A DNA stretch of 64,000 bases, taken from the NCBI GenBank assembly GCA_002350855.1, contig DEFM01000024.1:15439-79438 (forward strand). The letters run 5' to 3'. The notes beneath the pieces were generated by a model. It saw only the letters and a program-made list of their open reading frames with translations. It ran no database searches and was not told where the DNA came from. The DNA comes from Prevotellaceae bacterium UBA2852 (GTDB taxonomy: Bacteria; Bacteroidota; Bacteroidia; Bacteroidales; Bacteroidaceae). Below are positions 27,601-35,174 of the stretch, piece after piece (within the stretch, counting starts at the first letter, position 1; every line of letters begins with the position of its first letter). The translations under genes were made by a program, and so were the position numbers.

Positions 27601-27981
27601 GGCACCAGAACTGTGTACGTTGATAAAATCACGTTTAAGGCTCAGTGCGACACCAAACGATACTCCGACGGCACAATTCACGTCAGCATCCTGCCCGAAA
27701 CGCTGACCATGAAGCCCAATCCATTCACGGCTAACTCCAACTATACCTGTGTGGCTGATCCAAGTTTGAGCTTCACCAACGTAAACAGTGTGAGACTCGA
27801 CAACAGCCAATTGCATAGCGGAGGCTACCATTGGCAAGGCAATTTAGACATCCGACCCAACGGCTCCGGAAGAATCGAACTAAAAATCCCAGTTATCGAC
27901 CGCTATACCCATAAGACCAACAGCAATACAGATAATGACGAGGAGCACCTGCCTTTCAACATCATCGGCACGTTTGAATGA
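24634..27981 (+). CDS. Large lipoprotein with HExxH zinc-protease motif (paralogue 2)
   Basis: Paralogue of the preceding gene over its whole length (1115 residues). MKRIKDIVFTQLLRKWC is followed by LSPLGGVGGGFLLTSCSSS, where the hydrophobic/Gly stretch is encoded by a G-rich R2 repeat and TSC is a plausible lipobox. The shared blocks are LLWAYDIDAGLPFDSV, the zinc motif HELSH (482-486) with Glu505 18 residues later in FIECIGSV, GRSKDGTGLNV, SLRSRWYFRHPNG and an acidic Lys/Glu linker before a beta-sandwich. The Gly of HEIGH is Ser here, which still fits HExxH. The 51-base gap suggests one transcript with paralogue 1. Function unknown. Confidence 0.85.
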   Translation: MKRIKDIVFTQLLRKWCRNVFFILLFLSPLGGVGGGFLLTSCSSSSEGEGEGNAIVDRITDEKLAQHKPAIKFEMNGKSEAIKLRPRKEMRITAKKGAFERTPDIQVTDLTEEQMDKTERLIRETFGEDKELLWAYDIDAGLPFDSVIPGVYTVELNLKLLGVPNNLWPYIRAYRSDGNNRVKALNIFVNDKGVLRYEARQNSIVAIGLALACYGKIGISVSVFIADKLALLAIAGGVWGAGYTYKAGLYNKIQSWWDACGWPENWWKRKDWVTLYINDPMGNFYLHFRYSKTEKGDQAETVVDQLASYGKRAEELKGEAKAKFNHEYKNNAAYKALNKKKAQSYSPKSPLLRTLYIKHLEKMTIDSIYYASLETDNELKTVMNLIPKSVQDVIKGMRVSERFCQADDGLALKRLPYECNVYIVPNTYTGQEPKAVSRIFEVFGELNGGVIFVNADELYQKSGSKYSYSTEKTDEVLVSMAHELSHLYEYTYINAWKSRDNRFIECIGSVSEYRFTDWLKKHNYITYDPNDGNHENLYADRKLKEVLAWPLVNKAGTWPKDLSSVTDPDIRGGYMLGGFFEYLCEQTKQNPSFEHIMNQYSVIKTLAQDFMDIFGITTETQLQKYFEGFCLKNITEIVDVQKDMAENPNNPYYIPNQRHTYEKCVMRLRNIAPADNPEPLAFKGFKIICKEKYKGRDDTKRIVGSKIDYRLFAVPSPVIKPSELKFSLLDGSVKNDESLSLAQDPYSIKPDHYHYLETYGMVLLRPGIRDATIDENYYIDLVAFYQPYNEPKVQGRSKDGTGLNVRTMSEPPKQLVKYGYISGMQIAVKNNLTGKSKTFNVPLNLCGKTVKIEYEKIGIADPNEIDISLRSRWYFRHPNGKTYYSPATERVNYKKKKEQVVQKKDEKENSDEEIKENNDEEVDEDFGSALVNARIHLEEVGYVDVSSRCYGTNYLRNYTNASHFGRLIIKDGTITIILDSQTLTQGDADGTRTVYVDKITFKAQCDTKRYSDGTIHVSILPETLTMKPNPFTANSNYTCVADPSLSFTNVNSVRLDNSQLHSGGYHWQGNLDIRPNGSGRIELKIPVIDRYTHKTNSNTDNDEEHLPFNIIGTFE
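24712..24744 (+). repeat. R2 G-rich repeat inside the paralogue 2 signal peptide
   Basis: CTCTCCCCTCTTGGGGGAG followed by TAGGAGGGGGCTT. The same kind of element is between frdA and frdB (62938-62970, 63034-63067), after mutS (44555-44622) and in the GH43 tail. Here it is read in frame as LSPLGGVGGGF. Confidence 0.8.
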
Positions 27982-28058
27982 ACAGATGACTTGATGTTTG
28001 TCGGTTAACGGTGAACGGTTAACGATAGTACAGCGGGGTTATAATTTTTAATTTGTAA

Positions 28059-28088
28059 TTTATAATTAATAATTATTTCGTAACTTTG
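28059..28088 (+). promoter_or_regulatory. Promoter of the argS operon
   Basis: TTTA at 28059-28062, 18 bases, TAACTTTG at 28081-28088. It would give a leader of about 250 bases that includes a diverged R1 hairpin. The gap 27982-28341 has no gene; it also holds two TTAACGATAGTAC words (28018, 28117). Confidence 0.55.
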
Positions 28089-28249
28089 CAGCGCAAAACG
28101 AAAACGATTATTGTTTAACGATAGTACCGGAGATAGAACTTGAAATTTCCCGGATGAAGTATTGGACGCAAAATCTTCGCAAAATTTATCACAAAATCTT
28201 ATTCAAATAAAGTATTTTCATTTCTGGTTTTGCGAACGATTTTATGACA

Positions 28250-28307
28250 ATTCTTGCTTTGCAAGCGTGCTCTTTTGAGTGCTTTCTTCAGCGGTATCGC
28301 AACGATG
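28250..28307 (+). repeat. Diverged R1 repeat (copy d) in the argS leader
   Basis: The hairpin is CTTGC-TTT-GCAAG where other copies have CTCAC-TTC-GTGAG, so both strands of the stem changed together. CGTGCTCTTTTG, then TTTCTT and GGTATCGCAACGAT follow as in the other copies. Confidence 0.7.
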
Positions 28308-28341
28308 ATTGTGTCCAAAAATAATAAACTCAAAAACTCAC

Positions 28342-30159
28342 ATGACTATAGAACAACAAATAGTGGATGCCGTAGTGGCTGGAGTGAAGGCTCTCTACGG
28401 TGCTGACTTGACTGCAGAGCAGGTGCAGCTGCAGAAGACCAAGAAGGAATTTGAAGGACACCTCACCGTGGTGGTGTTCCCGTTCGTGAAGATGGCTCGC
28501 AAGAGCCCCGATGCATGCGCAGAGGAACTGGGAGCCTATCTCAAGGAAAACGCTGCCGGCGTGGTTGCTGCCTACAACGTGGTGAAGGGTTTTCTAAACC
28601 TCGTGGTCAGTCCTGCTGCATGGATTGCCCTGCTCGGTGACATCGCTGCCGACGACAAATTCGGTTTCACCGCTGCTACGGAGAACAGTCCGCTGGTGAT
28701 GATTGAATACTCCTCACCCAACACCAACAAACCGCTCCACCTCGGACACGTGCGCAACAACCTCTTGGGTTCAGCTCTGGCACGCATCGTGGAAGCCAAC
28801 GGCAACCGTGTGGTTAAGACCAACATCGTCAACGACCGCGGCATTCACATCTGCAAATCCATGCTCGCATGGCTGAAGTGGGGCAACGGCATCACTCCAG
28901 AGACCGCAGACAAGAAGGGCGACCACCTCATCGGTGACTTCTACGTGGCTTTCGACAAGCACTACAAGGCTGAATGCGACGAGCTGACCAAGCAATTTGT
29001 CAGCGAAGGCATGGACGAAGAGGCTGCCAAGGAGAAAGCTAAGCAGGAGGCTCCGCTCATCAAGGAAGCCCACGACATGCTCGTGAAGTGGGAACAGGGC
29101 GACGAAGAGGTTCGCCGTCTGTGGCGCATGATGAACGAATGGGTGTACGCTGGTTTCGATGAGACATACAAGATGATGGGTGTGTCGTTCGACAAGATAT
29201 ACTACGAATCCGACACCTATCTCGAAGGCAAGGAGAAGGTGCTCGAAGGACTGGACAAAGGCCTCTTCTACCGCCGCGAGGACGGATCGGTATGGGCAAA
29301 CCTCGAAGCCGAGGGGCTGGACGAAAAACTCCTGCTCCGCAGCGACGGCACCAGCGTCTATATGACTCAGGACATAGGTACTGCCAAACTGCGTTACGAG
29401 GACTTCCCCATCGACAAGATGATATATGTGGTGGGCAACGAACAGAACTACCACTTCCAGGTGCTCTCCATTCTGCTCGACAAACTCGGATTCGCATGGG
29501 GCAAAGACCTCGTTCACTTCTCCTACGGCATGGTGGAACTGCCTAACGGAAAGATGAAGTCGCGCGAGGGAACGGTGGTTGACGCCGACGACCTCATGGC
29601 ACAGATGATTCAGGACGCCTACGACGCTTCGAAGGAGATGACCAAGAAAATCCAGCTCAGCGAAGAGGAAGCTCGTGAGGTGGCACGCAAGGTGGGACTC
29701 GGTGCACTCAAATACTTCATCCTCAAGGTTGACGCACGCAAGAACATGCTCTTCAACCCCGAAGAGAGTATCGACTTCAACGGCAACACCGGTCCGTTCA
29801 TCCAATACACATATGCACGCATCCGATCCATCCTCCGCAAAGCTGCAGAGGCAAAAATAGATTCTTCACTCTTAACTCTTAACTCTTCACTCTCCGAAAA
29901 GGAAATTGAACTGATTCAGAAGTTGAATGGGTTCCGTTCGGCAGTGAAGCAGGCAGGCATAGACTACAGTCCTTCGGGCATAGCAAACTACTGCTACGAA
30001 CTGACTAAGGAATTCAACCAGTTCTACCACGACTACAGCATCCTCGGTGAGGAAGATGAGAACAAACGTGCTTTCCGCCTTGTTCTCGCAAAGACCGTCG
30101 GCAAAGTCCTCGCCCTCGGCATGGGACTGCTGGGTATTGAAATGCCAGAGAAGATGTAA
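28342..30159 (+). CDS. argS: Arginine--tRNA ligase
   Basis: Class I synthetase that charges tRNA-Arg. The start at 28342 gives MTIEQQIVDAV, the usual N-terminal additional domain. The HIGH motif is HLGH in SSPNTNKPLHLGHVRNN, and the second motif appears as KMKSREG. The GNEQNYHFQVL and IQYTYARIRSILRKA segments are typical, and the C-terminal anticodon-binding domain is present. Between RKAAEAK and EKEIELIQ lies SSLLTLNSSL, encoded by an interspersed tandem repeat (29862-29895), in a loop that varies among ArgS proteins. An ACTCAAAAACTCAC leader sits directly before the start. The stop overlaps the RNase H start (TAATG). Confidence 0.96.
   Translation: MTIEQQIVDAVVAGVKALYGADLTAEQVQLQKTKKEFEGHLTVVVFPFVKMARKSPDACAEELGAYLKENAAGVVAAYNVVKGFLNLVVSPAAWIALLGDIAADDKFGFTAATENSPLVMIEYSSPNTNKPLHLGHVRNNLLGSALARIVEANGNRVVKTNIVNDRGIHICKSMLAWLKWGNGITPETADKKGDHLIGDFYVAFDKHYKAECDELTKQFVSEGMDEEAAKEKAKQEAPLIKEAHDMLVKWEQGDEEVRRLWRMMNEWVYAGFDETYKMMGVSFDKIYYESDTYLEGKEKVLEGLDKGLFYRREDGSVWANLEAEGLDEKLLLRSDGTSVYMTQDIGTAKLRYEDFPIDKMIYVVGNEQNYHFQVLSILLDKLGFAWGKDLVHFSYGMVELPNGKMKSREGTVVDADDLMAQMIQDAYDASKEMTKKIQLSEEEAREVARKVGLGALKYFILKVDARKNMLFNPEESIDFNGNTGPFIQYTYARIRSILRKAAEAKIDSSLLTLNSSLSEKEIELIQKLNGFRSAVKQAGIDYSPSGIANYCYELTKEFNQFYHDYSILGEEDENKRAFRLVLAKTVGKVLALGMGLLGIEMPEKM
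29862..29895 (+). repeat. CTCTTAACTCTT-type repeat inside argS
   Basis: Tandem CTCTTAACTCTTAACTCTT flanked by TTCTTCA and TTCACTC; the same words fill gaps between genes elsewhere (reverse orientation at 20873-20920). It is read in frame as DSSLLTLNSSLS. Confidence 0.7.
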
Positions 30160-30572
30160 TGGAAAGGGGAAAGGGTGAGGCTTTAGCGGTCGACGCTGCA
30201 TGCAGCGGCAATCCGGGACCGATGGAATACCGCGGAGTGCATCTGCCAAGCGGCAAGCAGATATTCCATTTCGGACCTGTGCAGGGAACTAACAACATAG
30301 GTGAGTTCCTTGCCATAGTCCATGCACTGGCCCTGCTCAAGCAGAAGAACCTGCCCAATATGCCCATCTACAGCGACAGCCGCACAGCACAGATATGGGT
30401 GCAGAAAAAAAAATGCAAGACTACGCTGGAGCGTACACCGAAAACAGAGAAACTGTTTGAAATCATCGCACGTGCTGAACGGTGGCTGCAAACAAACTCC
30501 TACTCCAACCCCATTCTTAAATGGGACACAGACAACTGGGGTGAAATTCCCGCAGACTTTGGACGAAAATGA
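30159..30572 (+). CDS. RNase H family protein
   Basis: A 137-residue RNase HI-fold protein. The four acidic active-site residues can be placed: Asp12 (VDAACSGNPG), Glu49 (NNIGEFLAI), Asp73 (YSDSRTA) and Asp133 (EIPADF). It should cleave the RNA strand of RNA-DNA hybrids; it resembles the Bacteroidetes viroplasmin-less RNase H form. The start shares one base with the argS stop, and the stop shares four bases with the next start, so it is translated as part of a tight three-gene chain. Functional link with tRNA charging is not obvious. Confidence 0.85.
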   Translation: MERGKGEALAVDAACSGNPGPMEYRGVHLPSGKQIFHFGPVQGTNNIGEFLAIVHALALLKQKNLPNMPIYSDSRTAQIWVQKKKCKTTLERTPKTEKLFEIIARAERWLQTNSYSNPILKWDTDNWGEIPADFGRK

Positions 30573-32422
30573 GAGAGTTCTTCAAAACCATGGGTAGCTA
30601 CTTCGCTCCCTACAAAAAATACATGTTTGCAACGTTAGGATTGAATATCCTGACGGCAATCTTCAATGTATTCACCTTCACACTGCTTCTCCCTATCCTC
30701 AATATCCTGTTCAAGATCGACCAGATACACTATGAGTATATCCCTTGGGGAGAAGGCGATTTGAAGGAAACCGCAACCAACAACCTCTACTATTTCTCAC
30801 AACAGCTGATAGAGAAATACGGCGAACCCACCACCCTGCTGCTGCTTGGGCTGGGACTTGCATTCATGACGCTGCTCAAGACCGCATCCTACTTCGGAGG
30901 CAGTGCCACACTAATGCCTATCAAGACAGGTATAGTCCGCGACATACGAAACAAGCTATACCACAAGATCATCTCCCTCCCACTCTCCTTCTTCTCCGAA
31001 GAACGCAAAGGCGATATCCTTGCACGTGTCTCTACCGATGTCAATGAAGTGGACTCCTCCATCACATCATCGCTCGACATGGTAATCAAGAACCCCATAT
31101 TCATACTTATATATATGGGCACTCTCATCGCCATCAGCTGGCAGCTCACCATCTTCACCCTGCTCGTCGTGCCACTAATGGCATTCGGAATCGGACGCAT
31201 TGGCAAGACTCTGAAACGCCGTTCTCTCTTCGCTCAGTCGAAATGGAGCGACGGACTCAGTCAGATAGAGGAAACCCTCGGAGGTCTGCGCATCATCAAG
31301 GCATTTATCGCCGAGAAGAAGATGGAAGACCGTTTCCGCAAGGTAAACAACGAACACCGCCGTGCTGCCATGAAAGTAGCAATCCGCCAAAGTGCAGCCC
31401 ATCCCGTGAGCGAGTTCCTCGGCACCTGCATGATCGTCTTTGTGCTGTGGTTTGGCGGCTACCTCATCTTCTCCGGCAACTCTCCCATCGACGCCAGCAC
31501 ATTCATATATTACCTCATCATTCTCTACACCATGCTGCAGCCGCTCAAGGACCTCTCCAAGGCAGGCTACACCATCCAGAAAGGTATGGCTTCAATGGAG
31601 CGTATCAACAAAATCCTTCGTGCAGAGAACAACATAAAAGACGCTCCAGACGCACAAGACATCGATGCTTTGCATGAAAGTATCGAACTGCGTCACGTAT
31701 CGTTCTCCTACCCATCTTCTTCGTCAGATCCAGACCACGCAGCAAGAGAGGTATTGCACGACATCAATCTCACTATTCCCAAAGGGCAGACCATCGCACT
31801 TGTCGGACAATCAGGCAGCGGAAAGAGTACTCTCGTGGATCTTATCCCCCGCTACCACGATATTCAAACAGGAGAAATCCTTATTGACGGAAAGAACGTC
31901 AAAGGACTGAAAATCAATTCTCTCCGTGGACTTATAGGCAATGTCAACCAGGAAGCAATCCTCTTCAACGACACAGTTTTCAACAATATAGCCTTCGGAG
32001 TGGAGAACGCCACACAGGAGCAGGTGGAAGCGGCTGCACGCATTGCCAATGCTCACGACTTCATCATGGAGATGGAAGAAGGCTATCAGACTAAAGTCGG
32101 TGATCGCGGCGGACGCCTGTCGGGCGGCCAGCGTCAACGAATCAGTATAGCACGTGCCATACTGAAAAACCCACCAATCCTTATTCTCGACGAAGCAACA
32201 TCGGCCCTTGACACCGAGAGCGAACGACTGGTTCAGGACGCCCTCGAACGCCTGATGAAGTCACGCACCACAATCGCCATTGCCCACCGTCTCTCAACTA
32301 TCAAGAACGCCAGCCGCATCTACGTACTCCACGAAGGCCGCATTGTGGAGCAAGGTACGCACCAGGAACTCATTGCCCTCAACGGCTACTACAAGCGCCT
32401 CAACGACATGCAGGCACTATAA
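30569..32422 (+). CDS. ABC exporter, MsbA-like (membrane and ATPase fused)
   Basis: A 617-residue half-transporter that works as a dimer. The N-terminal 350 residues contain about six membrane helices (for example ATLGLNILTAIFNVFTFTLLLP and the pair near 160-200). The C-terminal ATPase has Walker A GQSGSGKST (413-421), signature LSGGQRQR, Walker B LILDEATSALD and the H-loop AHRLS. The arrangement and the long insertion after the first helix fit MsbA, the lipid A-core flippase, but related lipid or drug exporters cannot be ruled out. It overlaps the RNase H gene by ATGA, and a 16-pair hairpin closes the operon. Confidence 0.88.
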   Translation: MREFFKTMGSYFAPYKKYMFATLGLNILTAIFNVFTFTLLLPILNILFKIDQIHYEYIPWGEGDLKETATNNLYYFSQQLIEKYGEPTTLLLLGLGLAFMTLLKTASYFGGSATLMPIKTGIVRDIRNKLYHKIISLPLSFFSEERKGDILARVSTDVNEVDSSITSSLDMVIKNPIFILIYMGTLIAISWQLTIFTLLVVPLMAFGIGRIGKTLKRRSLFAQSKWSDGLSQIEETLGGLRIIKAFIAEKKMEDRFRKVNNEHRRAAMKVAIRQSAAHPVSEFLGTCMIVFVLWFGGYLIFSGNSPIDASTFIYYLIILYTMLQPLKDLSKAGYTIQKGMASMERINKILRAENNIKDAPDAQDIDALHESIELRHVSFSYPSSSSDPDHAAREVLHDINLTIPKGQTIALVGQSGSGKSTLVDLIPRYHDIQTGEILIDGKNVKGLKINSLRGLIGNVNQEAILFNDTVFNNIAFGVENATQEQVEAAARIANAHDFIMEMEEGYQTKVGDRGGRLSGGQRQRISIARAILKNPPILILDEATSALDTESERLVQDALERLMKSRTTIAIAHRLSTIKNASRIYVLHEGRIVEQGTHQELIALNGYYKRLNDMQAL

Positions 32423-32431
32423 TTCCATTAC

Positions 32432-32468
32432 AAAAAAGTTGTTACAAGATTTTTGTAACAACTTTTTT
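32432..32468. terminator. Bidirectional terminator between the ABC exporter and the zinc-ribbon gene
   Basis: A 16-pair stem AAAAAAGTTGTTACAA / TTGTAACAACTTTTTT with loop GATTT. A runs on one side and T runs on the other make it work for both convergent genes. Confidence 0.9.
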
Positions 32469-32489
32469 ATAACAATAATTATGTAATGA

Positions 32490-33605
32490 TTACTTCGCTT
32501 CCAGAGATGGTCTATTAGTAAATCTCTGTGCAGCAGCACGACGGAGGGCTTTGGCTTCATCCAAACCACGGCGCAGGCGTCTGTGGGCCATGAATATGCG
32601 CCAAGCACAATAAGCCCAAAGGACAAGGAAGACAATCCAGGTGATATAGCTGCCCAAGAGACTTGCACCGAACAATTTCTGCAGCATCCATGTGAAAAGC
32701 GGAGCTGCAACCACCGCACCTATTCCTAACAGCCATTCCAACTGATAACTGCGACGCAGAGTGCGAATGGCGGTCTTATCCTCAGGAATAGTCTGAATGT
32801 GGTTACCCTCCGAAGTACCATCCATCAGGAAATAGTATTTACGCGACTGGTAATAATAATATGTGAACCAAATCGGCACCATTACCAGTTCCGGTTCCTG
32901 AACGTAAGAGAAATTAAACGTGGTTTTCACACCCTTTACCTTCTCTCCCTTCAGTTCACTCTTAACCCTCGCATTGACAATACTCTTCAACTGGTCATAG
33001 CCGCGTTTCTTCCACACATGAGCGTCATTCACCGTACTTGCAAAGATATATGTATTGTCGGCAAAGGAGGTATTGGGACTCATAGCGGAATCTGAAACAA
33101 CTGGATCGGGCAGACTCTCAACAAAACTTACCATCTCCACAGGAATGTCATTACCCTCGTGGGCACACAGCATAATGACGAACTTGCCCTGGGCTGCATT
33201 CTCGTCAGGCTGATATTCCTTGCGCTTCTTGCCGTCAACACCAATCACCTCTCGCTGCACCTTATAGGAATACTGAGCGGAATAGGATCCCTCGAAACGA
33301 TGCATAGGCACATAGGCACGATACATCTTGCCCATACTTACTGTGCTGAACACATCAATAGGCGTATAGTCGGTCTCAATGAGAGCGTCTATCACATAAC
33401 GCGAGAAGGCACTCTGTCCCACAGTAAAGTTAAGCACTCTTGACGGAGCATCGAGACCAACTTGCTTTGTTTGCGGACTATGTGCGGTCTGGTGGCAAAT
33501 CGGACAAACCACATCGTCTTTCTCCAATGATTCACCTACATAACCTACACCCAAGCTTTGCTTAATAAGTGTTGTCCCGCAATTAGGACATTTCATTGTT
33601 TCCAT
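32490..33605 (-). CDS. Zinc-ribbon membrane protein of unknown function
   Basis: A 371-residue protein. Residues 5-40 hold two Cys pairs (CPNC and CPIC) forming a zinc ribbon. A mixed alpha/beta central part follows (about 60-280), with a beta segment FVIMLCAHEGND. Two membrane helices near the C-terminus (WLLGIGAVVAAPLFTWML and YITWIVFLVLWAYCAW) precede a basic tail with RRLRRG. I recognise no family; the shape recalls bacterial zinc-ribbon anchored sensors. The start could also be the ATG three codons on. It begins 7 bases after the MATE stop, so the two are probably one operon. Confidence 0.8.
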   Translation of the reverse strand: METMKCPNCGTTLIKQSLGVGYVGESLEKDDVVCPICHQTAHSPQTKQVGLDAPSRVLNFTVGQSAFSRYVIDALIETDYTPIDVFSTVSMGKMYRAYVPMHRFEGSYSAQYSYKVQREVIGVDGKKRKEYQPDENAAQGKFVIMLCAHEGNDIPVEMVSFVESLPDPVVSDSAMSPNTSFADNTYIFASTVNDAHVWKKRGYDQLKSIVNARVKSELKGEKVKGVKTTFNFSYVQEPELVMVPIWFTYYYYQSRKYYFLMDGTSEGNHIQTIPEDKTAIRTLRRSYQLEWLLGIGAVVAAPLFTWMLQKLFGASLLGSYITWIVFLVLWAYCAWRIFMAHRRLRRGLDEAKALRRAAAQRFTNRPSLEAK

Positions 33606-33612
33606 AACTATA

Positions 33613-34956
33613 CTATGTTTTGAGTTTTCGAATATCCTTAAACACTGTGTACATTATCGGGATGGCAAGCAGTAACGAAAGCACGTCGCTCACAGCCTGG
33701 CACATCTGAACTCCCAATAATCCATAGAATCGAGGCAGCACCAGAATCAGCGGTATGAAGAACAATCCTCGACGGGCTGCGGCAATCAGGTTTGCACGGA
33801 GCGGCATATTGATAGTCTGCATCAGCATGTTGCTATGCATGATGAAGGCACAGATAGGCAAAGAGCACAGTTGGATACGCAGTGCGAGAGTGCCGATTTC
33901 TATCACATCGGCATCATCGCGGAACCAAGCAATGATTTCTTCGGAGAAGATAAAACCCACGACGGTGCAGAACACCAGGAAGAGTGTGCTGATACGAACG
34001 GTTATCCAAAATGCACGGGTAACCCGGTCGAAGAGTTTCGCACCGAAACTGAATCCGCAAAGCGGCTGGAATCCTTGTCCTAATCCAATTATCACTGAAT
34101 TGATTACAAATGAAATACGTCCTACGATACTCATTGCCGCAATAGCTGCGTCGCCATAAGAAGCCGCAGCCACATTGAGCAATATCGTAGCAATACTTCC
34201 GAGTCCCTGACGAGAAAGCGAAGGAGTGCCACCGGAAACAATGTTTGTGAGAAGCAACTTATTCGGACGGAAACAACGCCAGCTGATACCAATTTTTGTG
34301 AGACGCATGCTCAGTATCAGCAGTATTGCGGAACTAATTGCCCAGCCTAATACCGTTGCCCAGGCAGCACCAGCTATTCCCCAGTCGAACACAAATATGA
34401 AAAGTGGGTCTAATGCAACATTGACAATTGTTCCGGCAACTATGCCGTACATGGCGAAAGCCGCGTTTCCCTGAAAGCGAAGCTGATTGTTAAGCACCAG
34501 CGAACCAATCTGCAAAGGAGAGCCAATCAGGATGATACTCAAATAGGTCTCTGTATAAGGCTGGATAGTGGGCGTGCTGCCGAGAAGTTCTGACAAAAAC
34601 GCCACGAACGGCAGACATACAGCTGCTATAACCACACCTGCAACCAAAGAAAGCAGGAAACCTGTAGTAGCCATAATCTGTGCGCCCCGGTTGTCCTTGG
34701 CACCAAGATGACGGGAAATGAAGTTTCCGCTACCGTGTCCGAAGAAGAAACCCACAGCCTGCAGAATAGCCAACACCGCAAAGACTATACCCACTGCAGC
34801 AGTAGCCTGGGTGTTAATCTGGCTTACAAAGAACGTGTCGGCAATGCTGTACAGGCTCGATGTGAGCATTGTGATAATCGTAGGAACAGACAAGGTGCCG
34901 ATTACTCGTGCAATCGGTGCTGTAGTCAGAAATTCATAATTATCTCTATGACGCAT
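33613..34956 (-). CDS. MATE family efflux transporter
   Basis: Inner-membrane drug or metabolite exporter driven by a cation gradient. I chose the ATG at 34956 (MRHRDNYEFL); the longer frame begins in the promoter region. The sequence starts with the typical LTTAPIARVIGTLSVPTIITM, then about twelve membrane helices in two halves (FGHGSGNFISRHLGA in the first, QGFQPLCGFSFGAKLFDR in the second, both signature loops of the family). Length 447 is normal. Substrates are unknown. Confidence 0.92.
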   Translation of the reverse strand: MRHRDNYEFLTTAPIARVIGTLSVPTIITMLTSSLYSIADTFFVSQINTQATAAVGIVFAVLAILQAVGFFFGHGSGNFISRHLGAKDNRGAQIMATTGFLLSLVAGVVIAAVCLPFVAFLSELLGSTPTIQPYTETYLSIILIGSPLQIGSLVLNNQLRFQGNAAFAMYGIVAGTIVNVALDPLFIFVFDWGIAGAAWATVLGWAISSAILLILSMRLTKIGISWRCFRPNKLLLTNIVSGGTPSLSRQGLGSIATILLNVAAASYGDAAIAAMSIVGRISFVINSVIIGLGQGFQPLCGFSFGAKLFDRVTRAFWITVRISTLFLVFCTVVGFIFSEEIIAWFRDDADVIEIGTLALRIQLCSLPICAFIMHSNMLMQTINMPLRANLIAAARRGLFFIPLILVLPRFYGLLGVQMCQAVSDVLSLLLAIPIMYTVFKDIRKLKT

Positions 34957-34992
34957 GGACGTTCTGCTGATTAATAACTGATATTTATGTGG

Positions 34993-35000
34993 CAAAATTA
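34993..35000 (-). promoter_or_regulatory. -7 promoter box of the MATE operon
   Basis: TAATTTTG on the minus strand, 37 bases before the start at 34956. A GTTG lies about 18 bases further upstream as a weak -33 box. Confidence 0.55.
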
Positions 35001-35093
35001 CTAAAAGTTTCAAAAACACAACATCTTTTAAGCAATAATCTGTCAAAATCGAAAAATAATAACACATAAAGCGGAGTTAAGAAAAAAAATGTT

Positions 35094-35101
35094 TACATTT
35101 G
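35094..35101 (+). promoter_or_regulatory. -7 promoter box of the TrpB2 gene
   Basis: TACATTTG matches TAnnTTTG, about 70 bases of leader to the ATG at 35175. No good -33 box. Confidence 0.5.
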
Positions 35102-35174
35102 CACACATAACTCAACCAATGCTAAACAAATTGATATACACTTAATCATAACACAACCAAACACTACAATCCCT

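Noticed and set aside
19226..27981. Polysaccharide-utilisation locus around GH43
   Set aside because: No SusC/SusD pair, sulfatase or further glycosidase is next to it.
28771..29805. A 344-codon minus-strand gene
   Set aside because: It lies wholly inside argS on the other strand and has the Val/His/Leu-rich look of an antisense shadow.
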